Assembly: GCF_001426865.1 (NCBI RefSeq)
Contig: NZ_LMFO01000001.1
Location: 923,602 to 987,601 of the forward strand
Source: Paenibacillus sp. Root52
GTDB taxonomy: Bacteria > Bacillota > Bacilli > Paenibacillales > Paenibacillaceae
Reading direction: 5' to 3'
Length of the DNA: 64,000 nucleotides
Shown: piece after piece, positions 8,087 to 16,559 of the stretch
Position numbering within the stretch: position 1 is the stretch's first letter
Layout of the letters: every line of letters starts with the position of its first letter
Translations under genes and position numbers: made by a program
Notes under the pieces: model-generated
The model's input: the letters and a program-made list of their open reading frames with translations, nothing else
What the model was told of the DNA's origin: nothing
Databases searched by the model: none

Positions 8087-9216
8087 TCTCTTCCCCCCGA
8101 ATCTGTCTTAGCTCCATCTCCGCGGTTGCGTTTCCACAGCTTTTTAAGCAAGGCTATACCATACAAGATCGCTGGAAAAACCAATAATAGCACCAAGGTA
8201 TATACATTCGCTGAAGAGCTGACAAGATTGGCAGCACTTGCACTGTCGGATACAATCCAATATGCAAAAACCATACATAAAAATGCGAGTGGTGCTACAA
8301 CAGGTTTATAGTCATTCAACCCAAACCACTCTGCAGTGGATGTCGCAAAAATATAGAGAAAGACAGAGATTTTGACGAAAATCCCAAAGATCCATATCGC
8401 AATAATAATGGACTCAATATGCTGGAGAAAGTCAGCAATCGTAATATATCGTGCAGCAACCATGACAGGATAAGCAAAACTATCGGTTAAGTCTCCGATC
8501 AGAAATAAGCAGATGAGATTGGTCACCGTCATAGCAACCGTTGTAAATAGAAGCGAGAACAGCATCGTTCTGGTTAAACCCTTTTTACGATTCACGTAAG
8601 GTAACATAAACGCCAATACAATATATTCACTGAACCAAGCAGCAGGCGCAACAGCTCCTTTTAGACTTGGCACTATTCCTCTTTCCATAAATGGCAGCAT
8701 TTCTTCCGGCCTCAGTTCCTTGGTAAGCAAGACAAAGATCAGGCATAGAAGTACAACCACCAACGTAACAAACACTTGAGAGGTGCGACCCACCACTTCG
8801 ATACCCAATCTAACATTGATCATACAGACCACAACCATCGTACCCATAATCACGAACAAGGGTGTCTTAGGCAGAGCGTTACTTGCAATAAACTCACCAT
8901 ATTCACGAATAATTAAGCCTGTTAAATGTGGCAGAAAACCAAGATACATCAGCCCGAATAATTTACCTGGGAACCATCCTATGATGAACGTAGAAGACTG
9001 CATGATTGTTTTACCGGGATATAGCCGTTCAAGTCCTAGTGATATACCTATGGTCGCAAGGCCAACAAGTGAGCCCCAGATGGGCGAGATCCACATGTCA
9101 TGTCCTGCATAATGCATCGTTATACCAGGGACGGATAAGATGGATGTGGCCAGAATGGCGGGGAAAATCATGAATGCTAATTGAGTGACAGATATTTTCC
9201 CCTTCTCGGTCAACAT
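8083..9216 (-). CDS. gerB: GerB/GerAB family spore germination permease-like subunit
   Basis: A receptor B subunit of the amino acid/polyamine/organocation superfamily (PF03845 type) with about ten membrane helices, for example TQLAFMIFPAILATSILSVPG and VVGRTSQVFVTLVVVLLCLIF. It binds germinant within the membrane. A GTG-like frame extends upstream to 9291, overlapping gerA, but AGGTGGAGG lies eight bases before the ATG at MLTEKGKIS. That start gives a normal-length 377-residue protein and leaves 38 bases to gerA. Confidence 0.92.
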   Translation of the reverse strand: MLTEKGKISVTQLAFMIFPAILATSILSVPGITMHYAGHDMWISPIWGSLVGLATIGISLGLERLYPGKTIMQSSTFIIGWFPGKLFGLMYLGFLPHLTGLIIREYGEFIASNALPKTPLFVIMGTMVVVCMINVRLGIEVVGRTSQVFVTLVVVLLCLIFVLLTKELRPEEMLPFMERGIVPSLKGAVAPAAWFSEYIVLAFMLPYVNRKKGLTRTMLFSLLFTTVAMTVTNLICLFLIGDLTDSFAYPVMVAARYITIADFLQHIESIIIAIWIFGIFVKISVFLYIFATSTAEWFGLNDYKPVVAPLAFLCMVFAYWIVSDSASAANLVSSSANVYTLVLLLVFPAILYGIALLKKLWKRNRGDGAKTDSGGRE

Positions 9217-9254
9217 TGAACGTCGCCTCCACCTGTTATGTAATCCATTCCAGT

Positions 9255-10658
9255 CTACCGGGATTTGTTCTCTTGCGTTGGTCGCCACCATACATCCTTG
9301 AGCTTCTGGGCTGACGTTGGTGTTGCAGGAGATAGATACGGTGTACCAAAGGAGCGTAAACTGCTTAAGTGAATTACAATTAGGATCACCCCAAGCATTA
9401 CACCGATTAAGCCAAGTGTGCCCGCCATCAGCATAATCGGAAAGCGCAATAGACGTGCCGCAATACTGGCAGCATATCTAGGGATCATAAACGACGCAAT
9501 TCCTGTAATCGCGACGATAATGATCATTGGAGCTGAGACAATACCCGCAGTTGTAGCCGCTTGGCCGATAATTAACGCCCCAACGATACTCACAGCCGCA
9601 CCCACCTGTTTAGGCAGCCGGATACCAGCCTCCCGTAATGCTTCGAACGATATTTCCATAATGAGTGCTTCGACAAGTGCGGGAAAAGGAATCTCTTCTC
9701 TTGCTTTTGCAATACTAAGCAGCAGAACGGTTGGAACCATTTCCTGATGAAATGTGGTTATTGCTACATAAGCCGAAGGAAGCAGCAGAGACAGCGCATA
9801 GAAGATGTAGCGCAGCCAGCGAACAAATACACTCATGAACATATTTTGATAATAGTCCTCAGGGGACTGCAGCATGGAAAACAAAGTGACCGGGGCTATT
9901 AAACTAAATGGAGTGCCATCGATAAGCAGTGCAAACTTTCCTTCTAACAGATTAGCAGTGACCACATCCGGCCGCTCCGTTGCAATCATCTGTGGAAAGG
10001 GCGAGAAGCGCTGATCGATGATTCCCTCCTCTATGTATTGGCTTTCTAACACGTCTTGCACTTTCAACTCTGCCAAACGAGCTTCTATTTCTTGCAACAA
10101 TTTGGGATCTATGATGCCTTCCAGATAAGCAAGCGTAACCTGCGTGCCTGTATACTCCCCCATGGTTCGCATCTGTAGCTTAAGCGCTGGTGTTTTGATT
10201 CTCATTCGAAGCAAAGATAGATTCGTACTCAAAGATTCGGTAAAACCATCCCGTGAACCTCGCACTGTAGATTCCGCTGCTGGCTCCTCCGGCGTTCGGC
10301 TGGGAACTTGGTACAAGGGATAAAGTGTGCCCGGTACTTCGCCATCGATCAGGATTAGCGCTTGTCCTTCCATCACCGCTTGGACTGCTTGGCTTAAGGC
10401 AAGAATGGTCTTAGATGAAGCCATCGGAACTTGCGTAGGCTCTGCATTTCTTTTCATTTCCATAAGTGGCCCTAACACATGACGTTCTAGCCGATCCGTA
10501 TCACACAGCCCGACACAGTACACGCAGAGCGCAGTAGTCTGACAGGCCGTACGGAACGAATGAAATAGAACATCGGAACAACCTGCAAATGTGGTGCGCA
10601 GAGTAGCTTCATCTTCTATTAATTTACCGGTCAGTAATGTTTTCTCTAACGTGCTCAT
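9255..10658 (-). CDS. gerA: GerA family spore germination protein, A subunit
   Basis: A 467-residue GerA-type subunit: a large soluble N-terminal half followed by membrane helices. Family landmarks are PRTPEEP-like SRTPEEP around residue 110, STVRGSRDGFTESLSTN, LRMRIKT, YLEGIID, and the PAYVAI-like SAYVAITTFHQEMVPTVLL and QAATTAGIVSAPMIIIVAITGI stretches in the membrane part. It is the first gene of the A-B-C receptor operon. GGAGG lies eight bases before the ATG. I could not find a convincing SigG promoter by eye in the short upstream region. Confidence 0.93.
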   Translation of the reverse strand: MSTLEKTLLTGKLIEDEATLRTTFAGCSDVLFHSFRTACQTTALCVYCVGLCDTDRLERHVLGPLMEMKRNAEPTQVPMASSKTILALSQAVQAVMEGQALILIDGEVPGTLYPLYQVPSRTPEEPAAESTVRGSRDGFTESLSTNLSLLRMRIKTPALKLQMRTMGEYTGTQVTLAYLEGIIDPKLLQEIEARLAELKVQDVLESQYIEEGIIDQRFSPFPQMIATERPDVVTANLLEGKFALLIDGTPFSLIAPVTLFSMLQSPEDYYQNMFMSVFVRWLRYIFYALSLLLPSAYVAITTFHQEMVPTVLLLSIAKAREEIPFPALVEALIMEISFEALREAGIRLPKQVGAAVSIVGALIIGQAATTAGIVSAPMIIIVAITGIASFMIPRYAASIAARLLRFPIMLMAGTLGLIGVMLGVILIVIHLSSLRSFGTPYLSPATPTSAQKLKDVWWRPTQENKSR

Positions 10659-10816
10659 GGTGTGTCCTCCAGATGCGTGACGTGATTCAAATATTCATAG
10701 TTAACGACAGCATGTCCTTCTGAAAACACATTTATACGCTTCTATCTCTCCTCACTGCGCTCTCTTTGTCGAGTGAGATGTTGATAATTGCTATACGTTT
10801 TTCCATATGCATAACA

Positions 10817-10842
10817 GAAAAAAGCCGCCCTATGGCGGCTGT
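10817..10842 (-). terminator. Rho-independent terminator of sirtuin-macrodomain-radical SAM operon
   Basis: AGCCGCC, loop ATAG, GGCGGCT on the minus strand, followed by TTTTTTC. It lies about 20 bases after the radical SAM stop codon and separates that operon from gerA. Confidence 0.85.
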
Positions 10843-10860
10843 TCAATCTATAAAACACAA

Positions 10861-11688
10861 CTAACCCAAGAAGGATTCTTCCTTCGAAACACGAACCATT
10901 TCTTCTGGGAAAACGGTCTTGAAATACTTCTCCACACTCCGATGAATGTTCGGACGATACCATTTCTCCAGATCGTGTTCTTTAAAAAGTTCAGGCATAC
11001 CGAGCGACTTGGAACGTCTACCGCTTGCACCATCGCCAATGTTCAACGTATCAATCCAGATATGATCAACGATACCTAGTAGCTTCTTAGGGAAATCTGG
11101 CGTGAACGGTAATACAGGCGAGATGGAAGCCTGCGTAGGTATCCCTGCCTGATGCATCTCCTGCAAAGCCTTCATTCGTAATCGAATCCCGGGTGCATAG
11201 GGTGCAAATATTTGTTTTACATCCTCTCGGTCGGTCTCTACGGTCATCGAAACGATAACATTGCTTCGCTTAGTTAGTTCCTTAATCAGATTAATATCAC
11301 GTGTAACCAATGGACTGCGTGTCTGGATCTGAAGGTGATCCGGGGGACATTCCATCATCGCTTCCAACACACCACGTGTAATCTCGGCTTGGCGTTCAAT
11401 CGGCTGGTAAGGATCTGTTGCTGAAGACATAAACAAATGAATTGGTTTGTTCTTGGCACGAAGCTTCTTCCATTCTTTTGCATAGTTCTCAGCTGCATTT
11501 ATTTTCACATCGACCCATTCACCCCAAGGAATGTCCTTAAACCTCTGAATGGGCATCTCTCGAACATAACAATATTGACATGAGAAGGCACAACCACTAT
11601 ATGGATTAAGTGAATGCGTGAATCCCACGTTTAAGTAGCCTTTTGCTTCCGTCAATATCTGTTTAGCTAAGATTTCCGTGGTTTTCAC
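10861..11688 (-). CDS. SPL-like radical SAM protein
   Basis: A 275-residue radical SAM protein with the iron-sulfur motif CAFSCQYC (Cys33, Cys37, Cys40; a CX3CX2C spacing). The motif is preceded by GFTHSLNPYSG, as in the spore photoproduct lyase-related (SplB/Rv2578c-like) group. Later elements such as HLFMSSATDPYQPIE and VSMTVETDRED fit the partial TIM barrel. The reaction is unknown: relatives include DNA photoproduct lyase, but the SPL-specific C-terminal cysteine is not evident. Start is GTG with AAGGGGG upstream. It lies 15 bases after the macrodomain gene and before a strong terminator, so it appears to be the third gene of the sirtuin operon. Confidence 0.85.
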   Translation of the reverse strand: MKTTEILAKQILTEAKGYLNVGFTHSLNPYSGCAFSCQYCYVREMPIQRFKDIPWGEWVDVKINAAENYAKEWKKLRAKNKPIHLFMSSATDPYQPIERQAEITRGVLEAMMECPPDHLQIQTRSPLVTRDINLIKELTKRSNVIVSMTVETDREDVKQIFAPYAPGIRLRMKALQEMHQAGIPTQASISPVLPFTPDFPKKLLGIVDHIWIDTLNIGDGASGRRSKSLGMPELFKEHDLEKWYRPNIHRSVEKYFKTVFPEEMVRVSKEESFLG

Positions 11689-11703
11689 GTATCTGTTACC
11701 CCC

Positions 11704-12609
11704 TTATTGGGCTTGGAATACCCGCATGTACTGTTCATGATCTTCCTGACTAAACACGTTAAAAATGATCTGCTTAAAGTGATGATCCGGATGAGCATCT
11801 AACCACTGCTGTACAGTTGTTACGGCTATATTGGAAGCCTCGGCTTTGGGAAATCCAAATACACCCGTAGATATCGAGCATAACGCTACCGTTCTGATAT
11901 CGTCAATTTCATGCGCAAGCTCCAGACAGGACAGGTAACAGGAAGCAAGTTCCTCCTGTTGCTGTCTGGTCAGCGTTGTTCCTTGAGGAACGATAGGGCC
12001 CACCGTGTGCAGAATGTACGTTGCAGGCAAATGATACGCTCGCGTAATTTTAGCTCCACCCGTTGCTTCCGTCTCATTCTGGATGTTCATGATTCGATTG
12101 CAGTCCTCTCTTAGCAAAGGACCTGCTGCGGAATGAATGGCATTATCGATACAAGCATGTAACGGCTGAAAGCAGCCCAGCATATATTCATTTGCTGCAT
12201 TCACAATAGCGTCTACCTGGAGCTGCGTGATGTCCCCTTGCCAAACAAAGAGTTGATCCGCATGTTCGATAGAAGACTCGGGAAACAGATACGATATCGG
12301 GTTAAGCTGATCGCTCCGAACAATCACTTTCTCTCCCAGCTCCTTTTGCAAAAGGGAATCCATTTCTCTCTGGAATGCAACTGGAACCGGCGCTGGTTTT
12401 CTTAAGTTCATAAGTCCTCTGAGCAGTTCCCTCTTCTCTGCATATTCGGATGGAATAGACACATGCTGAAGATTACTGAATTCCTCAAGAAGATGCGTTA
12501 ATAACGTATCTATGATTTCCTCTTTTGACGCTTCGGTTGGAGAATAGGGTACATATGTGCTTTCTAACTGAATTTCATGTGCATATGCGCTCAAAGGCAA
12601 TTGATTCAT
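11704..12609 (-). CDS. Zinc-dependent protein-ADP-ribose hydrolase (macrodomain)
   Basis: A 301-residue protein: a helical N-terminal region of about 115 residues, then a macrodomain. The ADP-ribose loop is WQGDITQLQVDAIVNAANEYM (Asn137 and Asn140), followed by GCFQPLHACIDNAIH. In that stretch Cys146, His151 and Cys153 match the zinc ligands of the SauMacro/SpyMacroD class, and TVGPIV and SISTGVFGFP complete the site. This class removes mono-ADP-ribose placed on proteins by class M sirtuins. Its partner sirtuin gene ends 46 bases upstream. The start has GAAGGA upstream. Confidence 0.93.
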   Translation of the reverse strand: MNQLPLSAYAHEIQLESTYVPYSPTEASKEEIIDTLLTHLLEEFSNLQHVSIPSEYAEKRELLRGLMNLRKPAPVPVAFQREMDSLLQKELGEKVIVRSDQLNPISYLFPESSIEHADQLFVWQGDITQLQVDAIVNAANEYMLGCFQPLHACIDNAIHSAAGPLLREDCNRIMNIQNETEATGGAKITRAYHLPATYILHTVGPIVPQGTTLTRQQQEELASCYLSCLELAHEIDDIRTVALCSISTGVFGFPKAEASNIAVTTVQQWLDAHPDHHFKQIIFNVFSQEDHEQYMRVFQAQ

Positions 12610-12655
12610 CTATATTCCTTCTTCCTATATCCCTTTCATGGGGAAAAACACACAT

Positions 12656-13501
12656 TTACGTACGGATCAATTGAAATGCTTGATTCATATCCTCCGTAAA
12701 GGCGATAGTCTTATGTTGGTTCTCTGCTAATCCTGCTGGCTCATCTTGGTTAAAACGAAGCAATGTGGCATGCTCATTATGATACGTCATTCGTTCAAAC
12801 GGATACCGGATAATACCTGGCGTATTAAACCCAACACCAAGTTCCATGTAAACTACGTTCTGGTTTTCAGAGTCTTGTAGAAAACTACGATACATTCTCT
12901 CAGACATATGCCATTGCTCATCTTGAACAAAATATTCGTTAATTCGCAGGTTCACATCCATAGTTCCCCCACAAACAGGACATTTAGGCACAAGGTTTGT
13001 TGGTATCTTACAATCGACCGTCTGCTCTACCATCTTCTTCACTAGCTCTTCATTATCATACAGTGTATCATGGCATCCCTTTTCGCATTGCAGATACCCA
13101 TAATTACCCTGAATCTCAAATATGGAGCTGGAAGCAAACCCTGCCTTCTCGAATTGACTCTCAACATTGGTCGAAATCACAAAATGCTTTTTATTCTTCA
13201 CTAGCTCATACAAATCCAGATAGAGTTGTGTTGTGCCTGTGTCGTAACGATTCAGTTGGATATGTCGCGCCCAGTAAGCCCACTTGTCTTCCTGCGTCTC
13301 AAAAGGATAAAACCCGGAGCTATACAGATCCGTGAATCCGTACTTATCAATAAAGTCACCGAAGTGATCTGTAAATCTCTTCCCGCTAAATGTTATGCCA
13401 GCAGCAGCTGATAGACCCGCCCCTCCTCCCAGCAAAATATAATCTGCCTCTTGAATAATCGCTTTAGCACGATCTATCCGTTGTTGATAATCCGTGTTCA
13501 T
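12656..13501 (-). CDS. Class M sirtuin (SirTM), protein ADP-ribosyltransferase
   Basis: A 281-residue SIR2-family protein. The NAD site is GGGAGLSAAAG (residues 25-35), and STNVESQFEKAG (110-121) replaces the usual QNIDGLHxRAG. Gln131 in FEIQGNYG stands where deacetylase sirtuins have the catalytic His; Asn112 and Gln131 correspond to the pair used by SirTM enzymes. A zinc ribbon is made by Cys139/Cys143 and Cys174/Cys177. SirTM enzymes ADP-ribosylate lipoylated GcvH-like carriers in Staphylococcus and Streptococcus. An upstream GTG at 13546 has no ribosome site, whereas this ATG follows GAGGGAGA. A MarR-type palindrome lies about 56 bases upstream. The substrate here is unknown: no GcvH-L or LplA2 gene is nearby. 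Confidence 0.9.
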   Translation of the reverse strand: MNTDYQQRIDRAKAIIQEADYILLGGGAGLSAAAGITFSGKRFTDHFGDFIDKYGFTDLYSSGFYPFETQEDKWAYWARHIQLNRYDTGTTQLYLDLYELVKNKKHFVISTNVESQFEKAGFASSSIFEIQGNYGYLQCEKGCHDTLYDNEELVKKMVEQTVDCKIPTNLVPKCPVCGGTMDVNLRINEYFVQDEQWHMSERMYRSFLQDSENQNVVYMELGVGFNTPGIIRYPFERMTYHNEHATLLRFNQDEPAGLAENQHKTIAFTEDMNQAFQLIRT

Positions 13502-13556
13502 TATAGGTTCTCCCTCTATCAAGTCTGTCGTACGCTCTTCTAGCACACACCATTTA

Positions 13557-13574
13557 TAGTTTTATATAAAACAA
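13557..13574. promoter_or_regulatory. Candidate MarR operator upstream of sirtuin operon
   Basis: TAGTTTTATATAAAACAA, 17 of 18 identical to the palindrome in front of marR. The inner 14 bases are a perfect palindrome. It lies between the marR stop and the sirtuin start, where it could block the operon promoter. Confidence 0.7.
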
Positions 13575-13598
13575 ATTTAGCAAAAATAGTTCAACCCA

Positions 13599-14015
13599 TT
13601 AAAATTCAATCTTCTGAAGTAAGCTCATCACGGTCTTCTTTTCATCTAATGAGAACTTCTCATAGATCTTCTCAATAAGATGATGGGATATCTCTTCAAA
13701 CTCTTCCCGCAGGTCATGTCCTTTCGCTGTAAGAGATAAACGATAGATCCGCGTATCCTTCAGATCCTTCTCTTTATGAATGTATCCTCTTTTCACCAGT
13801 TTATCGACCAGAACCGTTACGGTTGACTTGTCTCGATCAATTAACTTGGACAGCTCTTGCATCGTAAGGCTATCCTGCTGATATAAACGAAACAGAATGT
13901 CACCATGAGATGGTGCAATATCGTTAATACTCCTTTTCCTTAATTCACTCTCAATAAAACGATTACCATGACGATGTATCCGACCAACCAGCGACAGTAT
14001 AACATTTTCATTCAT
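13599..14015 (-). CDS. MarR family transcriptional regulator
   Basis: A 138-residue winged-helix regulator. The recognition region is SLTMQELSKLIDRDKSTVTVLVDKLVKRGYI and the wing is KEKDLKDTRIYRLSLTAKG. It contains no cysteine at all, so it is not a thiol-switch regulator of the OhrR type; a small ligand or another mechanism must be assumed. It lies upstream of the sirtuin operon on the same strand and divergent from a membrane-anchored gene. Identical palindromes stand in front of it and of the sirtuin gene, suggesting autoregulation plus control of the operon. Confidence 0.88.
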   Translation of the reverse strand: MNENVILSLVGRIHRHGNRFIESELRKRSINDIAPSHGDILFRLYQQDSLTMQELSKLIDRDKSTVTVLVDKLVKRGYIHKEKDLKDTRIYRLSLTAKGHDLREEFEEISHHLIEKIYEKFSLDEKKTVMSLLQKIEF

Positions 14016-14025
14016 TTCTCTATTT

Positions 14026-14043
14026 TAGTTTTATATAAAACTA
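14026..14043. promoter_or_regulatory. Candidate MarR operator between marR and divergent gene
   Basis: TAGTTTTATATAAAACTA is a perfect 18-base palindrome. It lies in the 54-base gap between the two divergent starts and could control both directions at once. Confidence 0.75.
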
Positions 14044-14069
14044 TAGTCAAGACAAGGAGAAACTATGAA

Positions 14070-14543
14070 ATGAAGAAAAGTAATCTTGCATTTGTCATCC
14101 TGCTCGCCCTTATACTCGGTGGGAGTATGTGGAAATCGATGAATGATAACAGGACTATTGTCACAACCCTGGATCAGTTAGTTCTGAATCAGATCGCCAG
14201 TACACCGATCACCTCCATCGAGGTAACGCATTACGTCCTAGATCAATCATCCAAAGTCACTGTGACGAATCAAAACCAGATCAATACCCTACTTCACGAG
14301 TTTAAGGATAAGAAAGTAGAAGAACCTAACACAGTTGCACCTGACATGGAAGATTATCTCCGCATTCATATAAAAAGTGATACGGATAGCCTCATGAATG
14401 TTGTAATATTTCCGAATGATGTGATCCAGGTACTCAGTGATATGTCGCACAATAACCATAATAGTCGGGATGAAGTTACAGGAACTTACCACATGGTAAA
14501 CAAGATCAACACCCAACTCTTCGTCGATTTATTCAATTCATAA
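14070..14543 (+). CDS. Membrane-anchored hypothetical protein, divergent from marR
   Basis: A 157-residue protein, not recognised. It has one N-terminal hydrophobic helix (LAFVILLALILGGSMW), then an extracytoplasmic-type domain of about 130 residues with an alternating hydrophobic pattern (TSIEVTHYVLDQSSKVTVTN, LRIHIKSDTDSLMNVVIFPND). The ATG follows AAGGAGA by nine bases; the frame is open further upstream, but that part would run across the operator into marR. Its position makes it a likely target of the MarR protein. Confidence 0.75.
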   Translation: MKKSNLAFVILLALILGGSMWKSMNDNRTIVTTLDQLVLNQIASTPITSIEVTHYVLDQSSKVTVTNQNQINTLLHEFKDKKVEEPNTVAPDMEDYLRIHIKSDTDSLMNVVIFPNDVIQVLSDMSHNNHNSRDEVTGTYHMVNKINTQLFVDLFNS

Positions 14544-14548
14544 TATCA

Positions 14549-14593
14549 AAAATAACCTCTGATTGATGATTGTTCATCTTCAGAGGTTATTTG
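14549..14593. terminator. Bidirectional terminator hairpin
   Basis: Thirteen-base perfect arms, AAATAACCTCTGA and its complement, lie between convergent genes. The T-run is longer on the minus strand (TTTTT), so it serves the TetR gene at least. Confidence 0.75.
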
Positions 14594-14647
14594 GCTTGGA
14601 ATCACTGACGTATTGCTCTGCTATATTACATCGAATGAGAGTTTGCT

Positions 14648-15214
14648 TCAACGAGCTTTAAAGCCATTGTAGAACGTATCCACCACGAGCGCTGCAGCCG
14701 ATTTTCTAGCGATATGTCCATCAACAACTTGCTGCCAGGTAAGAAAAAGAATCGAATATAACACATCAATAATCCAATTACGATTCACATCCTGACGGAA
14801 ATATCCTCTTTGTTGCAGCATACTAACCGCTTCCAAGACAGGCTCTCTTAGCTTCTGATCAGCACCTTCAATGTCTGGATTATAGTTTACAGAAGAATCA
14901 TGTCCCAGGAAATAAATCTTATCTCCAAGTGGAATAAGGGCTTCAATTAAGTTCGGGAAATAATCCTCACAGTTCTCTTCAGTCAGCGGGAACTCCCGAA
15001 TCTTCTCACTAACAACTTCAATGGCACGGAATCCCAGATGAATCATGAGCTGTTCCCTGCTCTCCACATACCGATGCAATGTTGCAATTCCGATGCCAGC
15101 TGCATCGGCAATATCATTCATGGAGGCGTTAGGCTTCTCAATAAGCAGCTTGGTTGCTTCATCAAGTATGGCGTTCAGCCGTGTTTGTTTCATGGATGAC
15201 ATTTCTTTTTTCAT
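14648..15214 (-). CDS. TetR/AcrR family regulator
   Basis: 188 residues with an N-terminal helix-turn-helix (MNDIADAAGIGIATLHRYVESREQLMIH) and a helical C-terminal ligand-binding half. GAGGTG precedes the ATG. No obvious target gene is adjacent: downstream is a terminator and upstream a GNAT gene on the same strand that ends 81 bases away. I did not find a clear palindrome in its promoter region. Confidence 0.85.
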   Translation of the reverse strand: MKKEMSSMKQTRLNAILDEATKLLIEKPNASMNDIADAAGIGIATLHRYVESREQLMIHLGFRAIEVVSEKIREFPLTEENCEDYFPNLIEALIPLGDKIYFLGHDSSVNYNPDIEGADQKLREPVLEAVSMLQQRGYFRQDVNRNWIIDVLYSILFLTWQQVVDGHIARKSAAALVVDTFYNGFKAR

Positions 15215-15295
15215 GTTCGTACACCTCAGGGGAAATATGGCTATTTAATGTGTTCGCATCTCATTGCCCAGTATACCATAATCTAGAGCTATGCA

Positions 15296-15904
15296 TTATT
15301 TCAGCTTTTTCACCATTCTGTATAAGGATACCGCGGGTTTATTCACTTCGGATGTGATCTCATAACCGAGTCTGGCATAAAGTTTGGCCGCTAGATGATT
15401 TTCTTTTTTTACAGTGAGAGAACATAGGCTGAATCCCTGCTTGATTGCTTGTGCTTCCGCATGATGAATAAGCTGTGATCCGATCCCCATCCCTCTGCTC
15501 TCGGGCATAGCAGCAAGTGTGGCAATATGGAACTCTCCTGCGAATCCTTCCTTTAAAGTAATCGTAGATAATAACGCTCTTGGATGTAACAAGCTATAAC
15601 CAATTAGAGCTAGTTTTCGATGAGAAAACAGTTGTTTTACCGTAGAACTGACCAGATTATCCAGAACCGTTATTGGTAAACAGGTAATCATTCCGAGTGT
15701 TGAATCACCCATCTTCGCTTCATAGGCATATTCATGACTGAATCGATTATTTCTAGACTTCCATAACTTACGGAAGGTAGCATCAACGACGCTCTGGCTG
15801 CTCGACCCCGCTATGGTATGGGCAATATCCCCCACAGCCATTAAATTAAGCTTAGCTCCGGCAAGTGAGTGCGGGTTGGCTTGTACGATGGAAATGTTGG
15901 TCAT
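15296..15904 (-). CDS. GNAT family N-acetyltransferase
   Basis: About 202 residues. The acetyl-CoA site is ESRGMGIGSQLIHHAEAQA near residue 140, and the late ALYARLGYEITSE is typical of GNAT proteins. The acceptor substrate is not predictable. The start MTNISIVQAN follows AGGAGTG; a start 21 bases upstream lacks a ribosome site. Confidence 0.85.
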   Translation of the reverse strand: MTNISIVQANPHSLAGAKLNLMAVGDIAHTIAGSSSQSVVDATFRKLWKSRNNRFSHEYAYEAKMGDSTLGMITCLPITVLDNLVSSTVKQLFSHRKLALIGYSLLHPRALLSTITLKEGFAGEFHIATLAAMPESRGMGIGSQLIHHAEAQAIKQGFSLCSLTVKKENHLAAKLYARLGYEITSEVNKPAVSLYRMVKKLK

Positions 15905-15987
15905 ATTAATCACTCCTATGATCATTAATGATAAGGATTCATTCGGTTGCGAACGCTCGCGCTGCTATGCTATGTGCTATTCACCAT

Positions 15988-16338
15988 CTATTTAGTACTA
16001 AGATCTATACCTTCAATTTTGATATGAATTGTACTAATCGGTAATCCTGTGAAATTCTCTACAGCTGCTCTCACATTCTCCTGCAGATCTCTGCACACTT
16101 CCTGCATTCGGATCCCATATCGCACAATCACACTTAATTGAATATCTAACCCTGTGTCCTGTTCTCGTAGCTCGATGCCGTTATATATACGGTTGCCAGT
16201 CAATCTTTGTGCAAGTGACTCCACAATTCCGGTAGACAACGATCCAATACCCTCGGTCATACTTACTGTTTTACCAATAATTTTGGATACAACCTCTTTA
16301 GAAAAAGTCGTTTTACCCAGTACGTTTTGAATCAACAT
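15988..16338 (-). CDS. Asp23/Gls24 family envelope stress response protein
   Basis: A 116-residue protein with the Asp23/Gls24 pattern: SKEVVSKIIGKTVSMTEGIGSLSTG, DIQLSVIVRYGIRMQEVCRDLQENVRAAVENFTGLPI and VHIKIEGIDL-like TIHIKIEGIDL. Family members coat the inner face of the cell membrane or take part in alkaline and envelope stress. The second ATG, nine bases after AAGGGG, is the better start. Single gene. Confidence 0.88.
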   Translation of the reverse strand: MLIQNVLGKTTFSKEVVSKIIGKTVSMTEGIGSLSTGIVESLAQRLTGNRIYNGIELREQDTGLDIQLSVIVRYGIRMQEVCRDLQENVRAAVENFTGLPISTIHIKIEGIDLSTK

Positions 16339-16559
16339 CGTCTCCATCCCCTTTATAAAACTTTTCGTACTACATGCATTTTAGAGGTGATGCTTGAACT
16401 TTTTTAAACTTTTGATAGTTATTACTATCATTTGATTATATGATATTTCATTTATGTATATGAAGTCAACTTCCTTTAAGAAATACTAGAGCCTTTTGAG
16501 GATGATGAGATGGTATGATTGCATCATACCCATATAAAAACTAGAAAGACGGTGCCAAC

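Noticed and set aside
13599-14015. The MarR protein as OhrR for the ohr gene
   Set aside because: It has no cysteine, and its own palindrome (TAGTTTTATATAAAACTA) is unlike the TACAATT-AATTGTA boxes of ohr.
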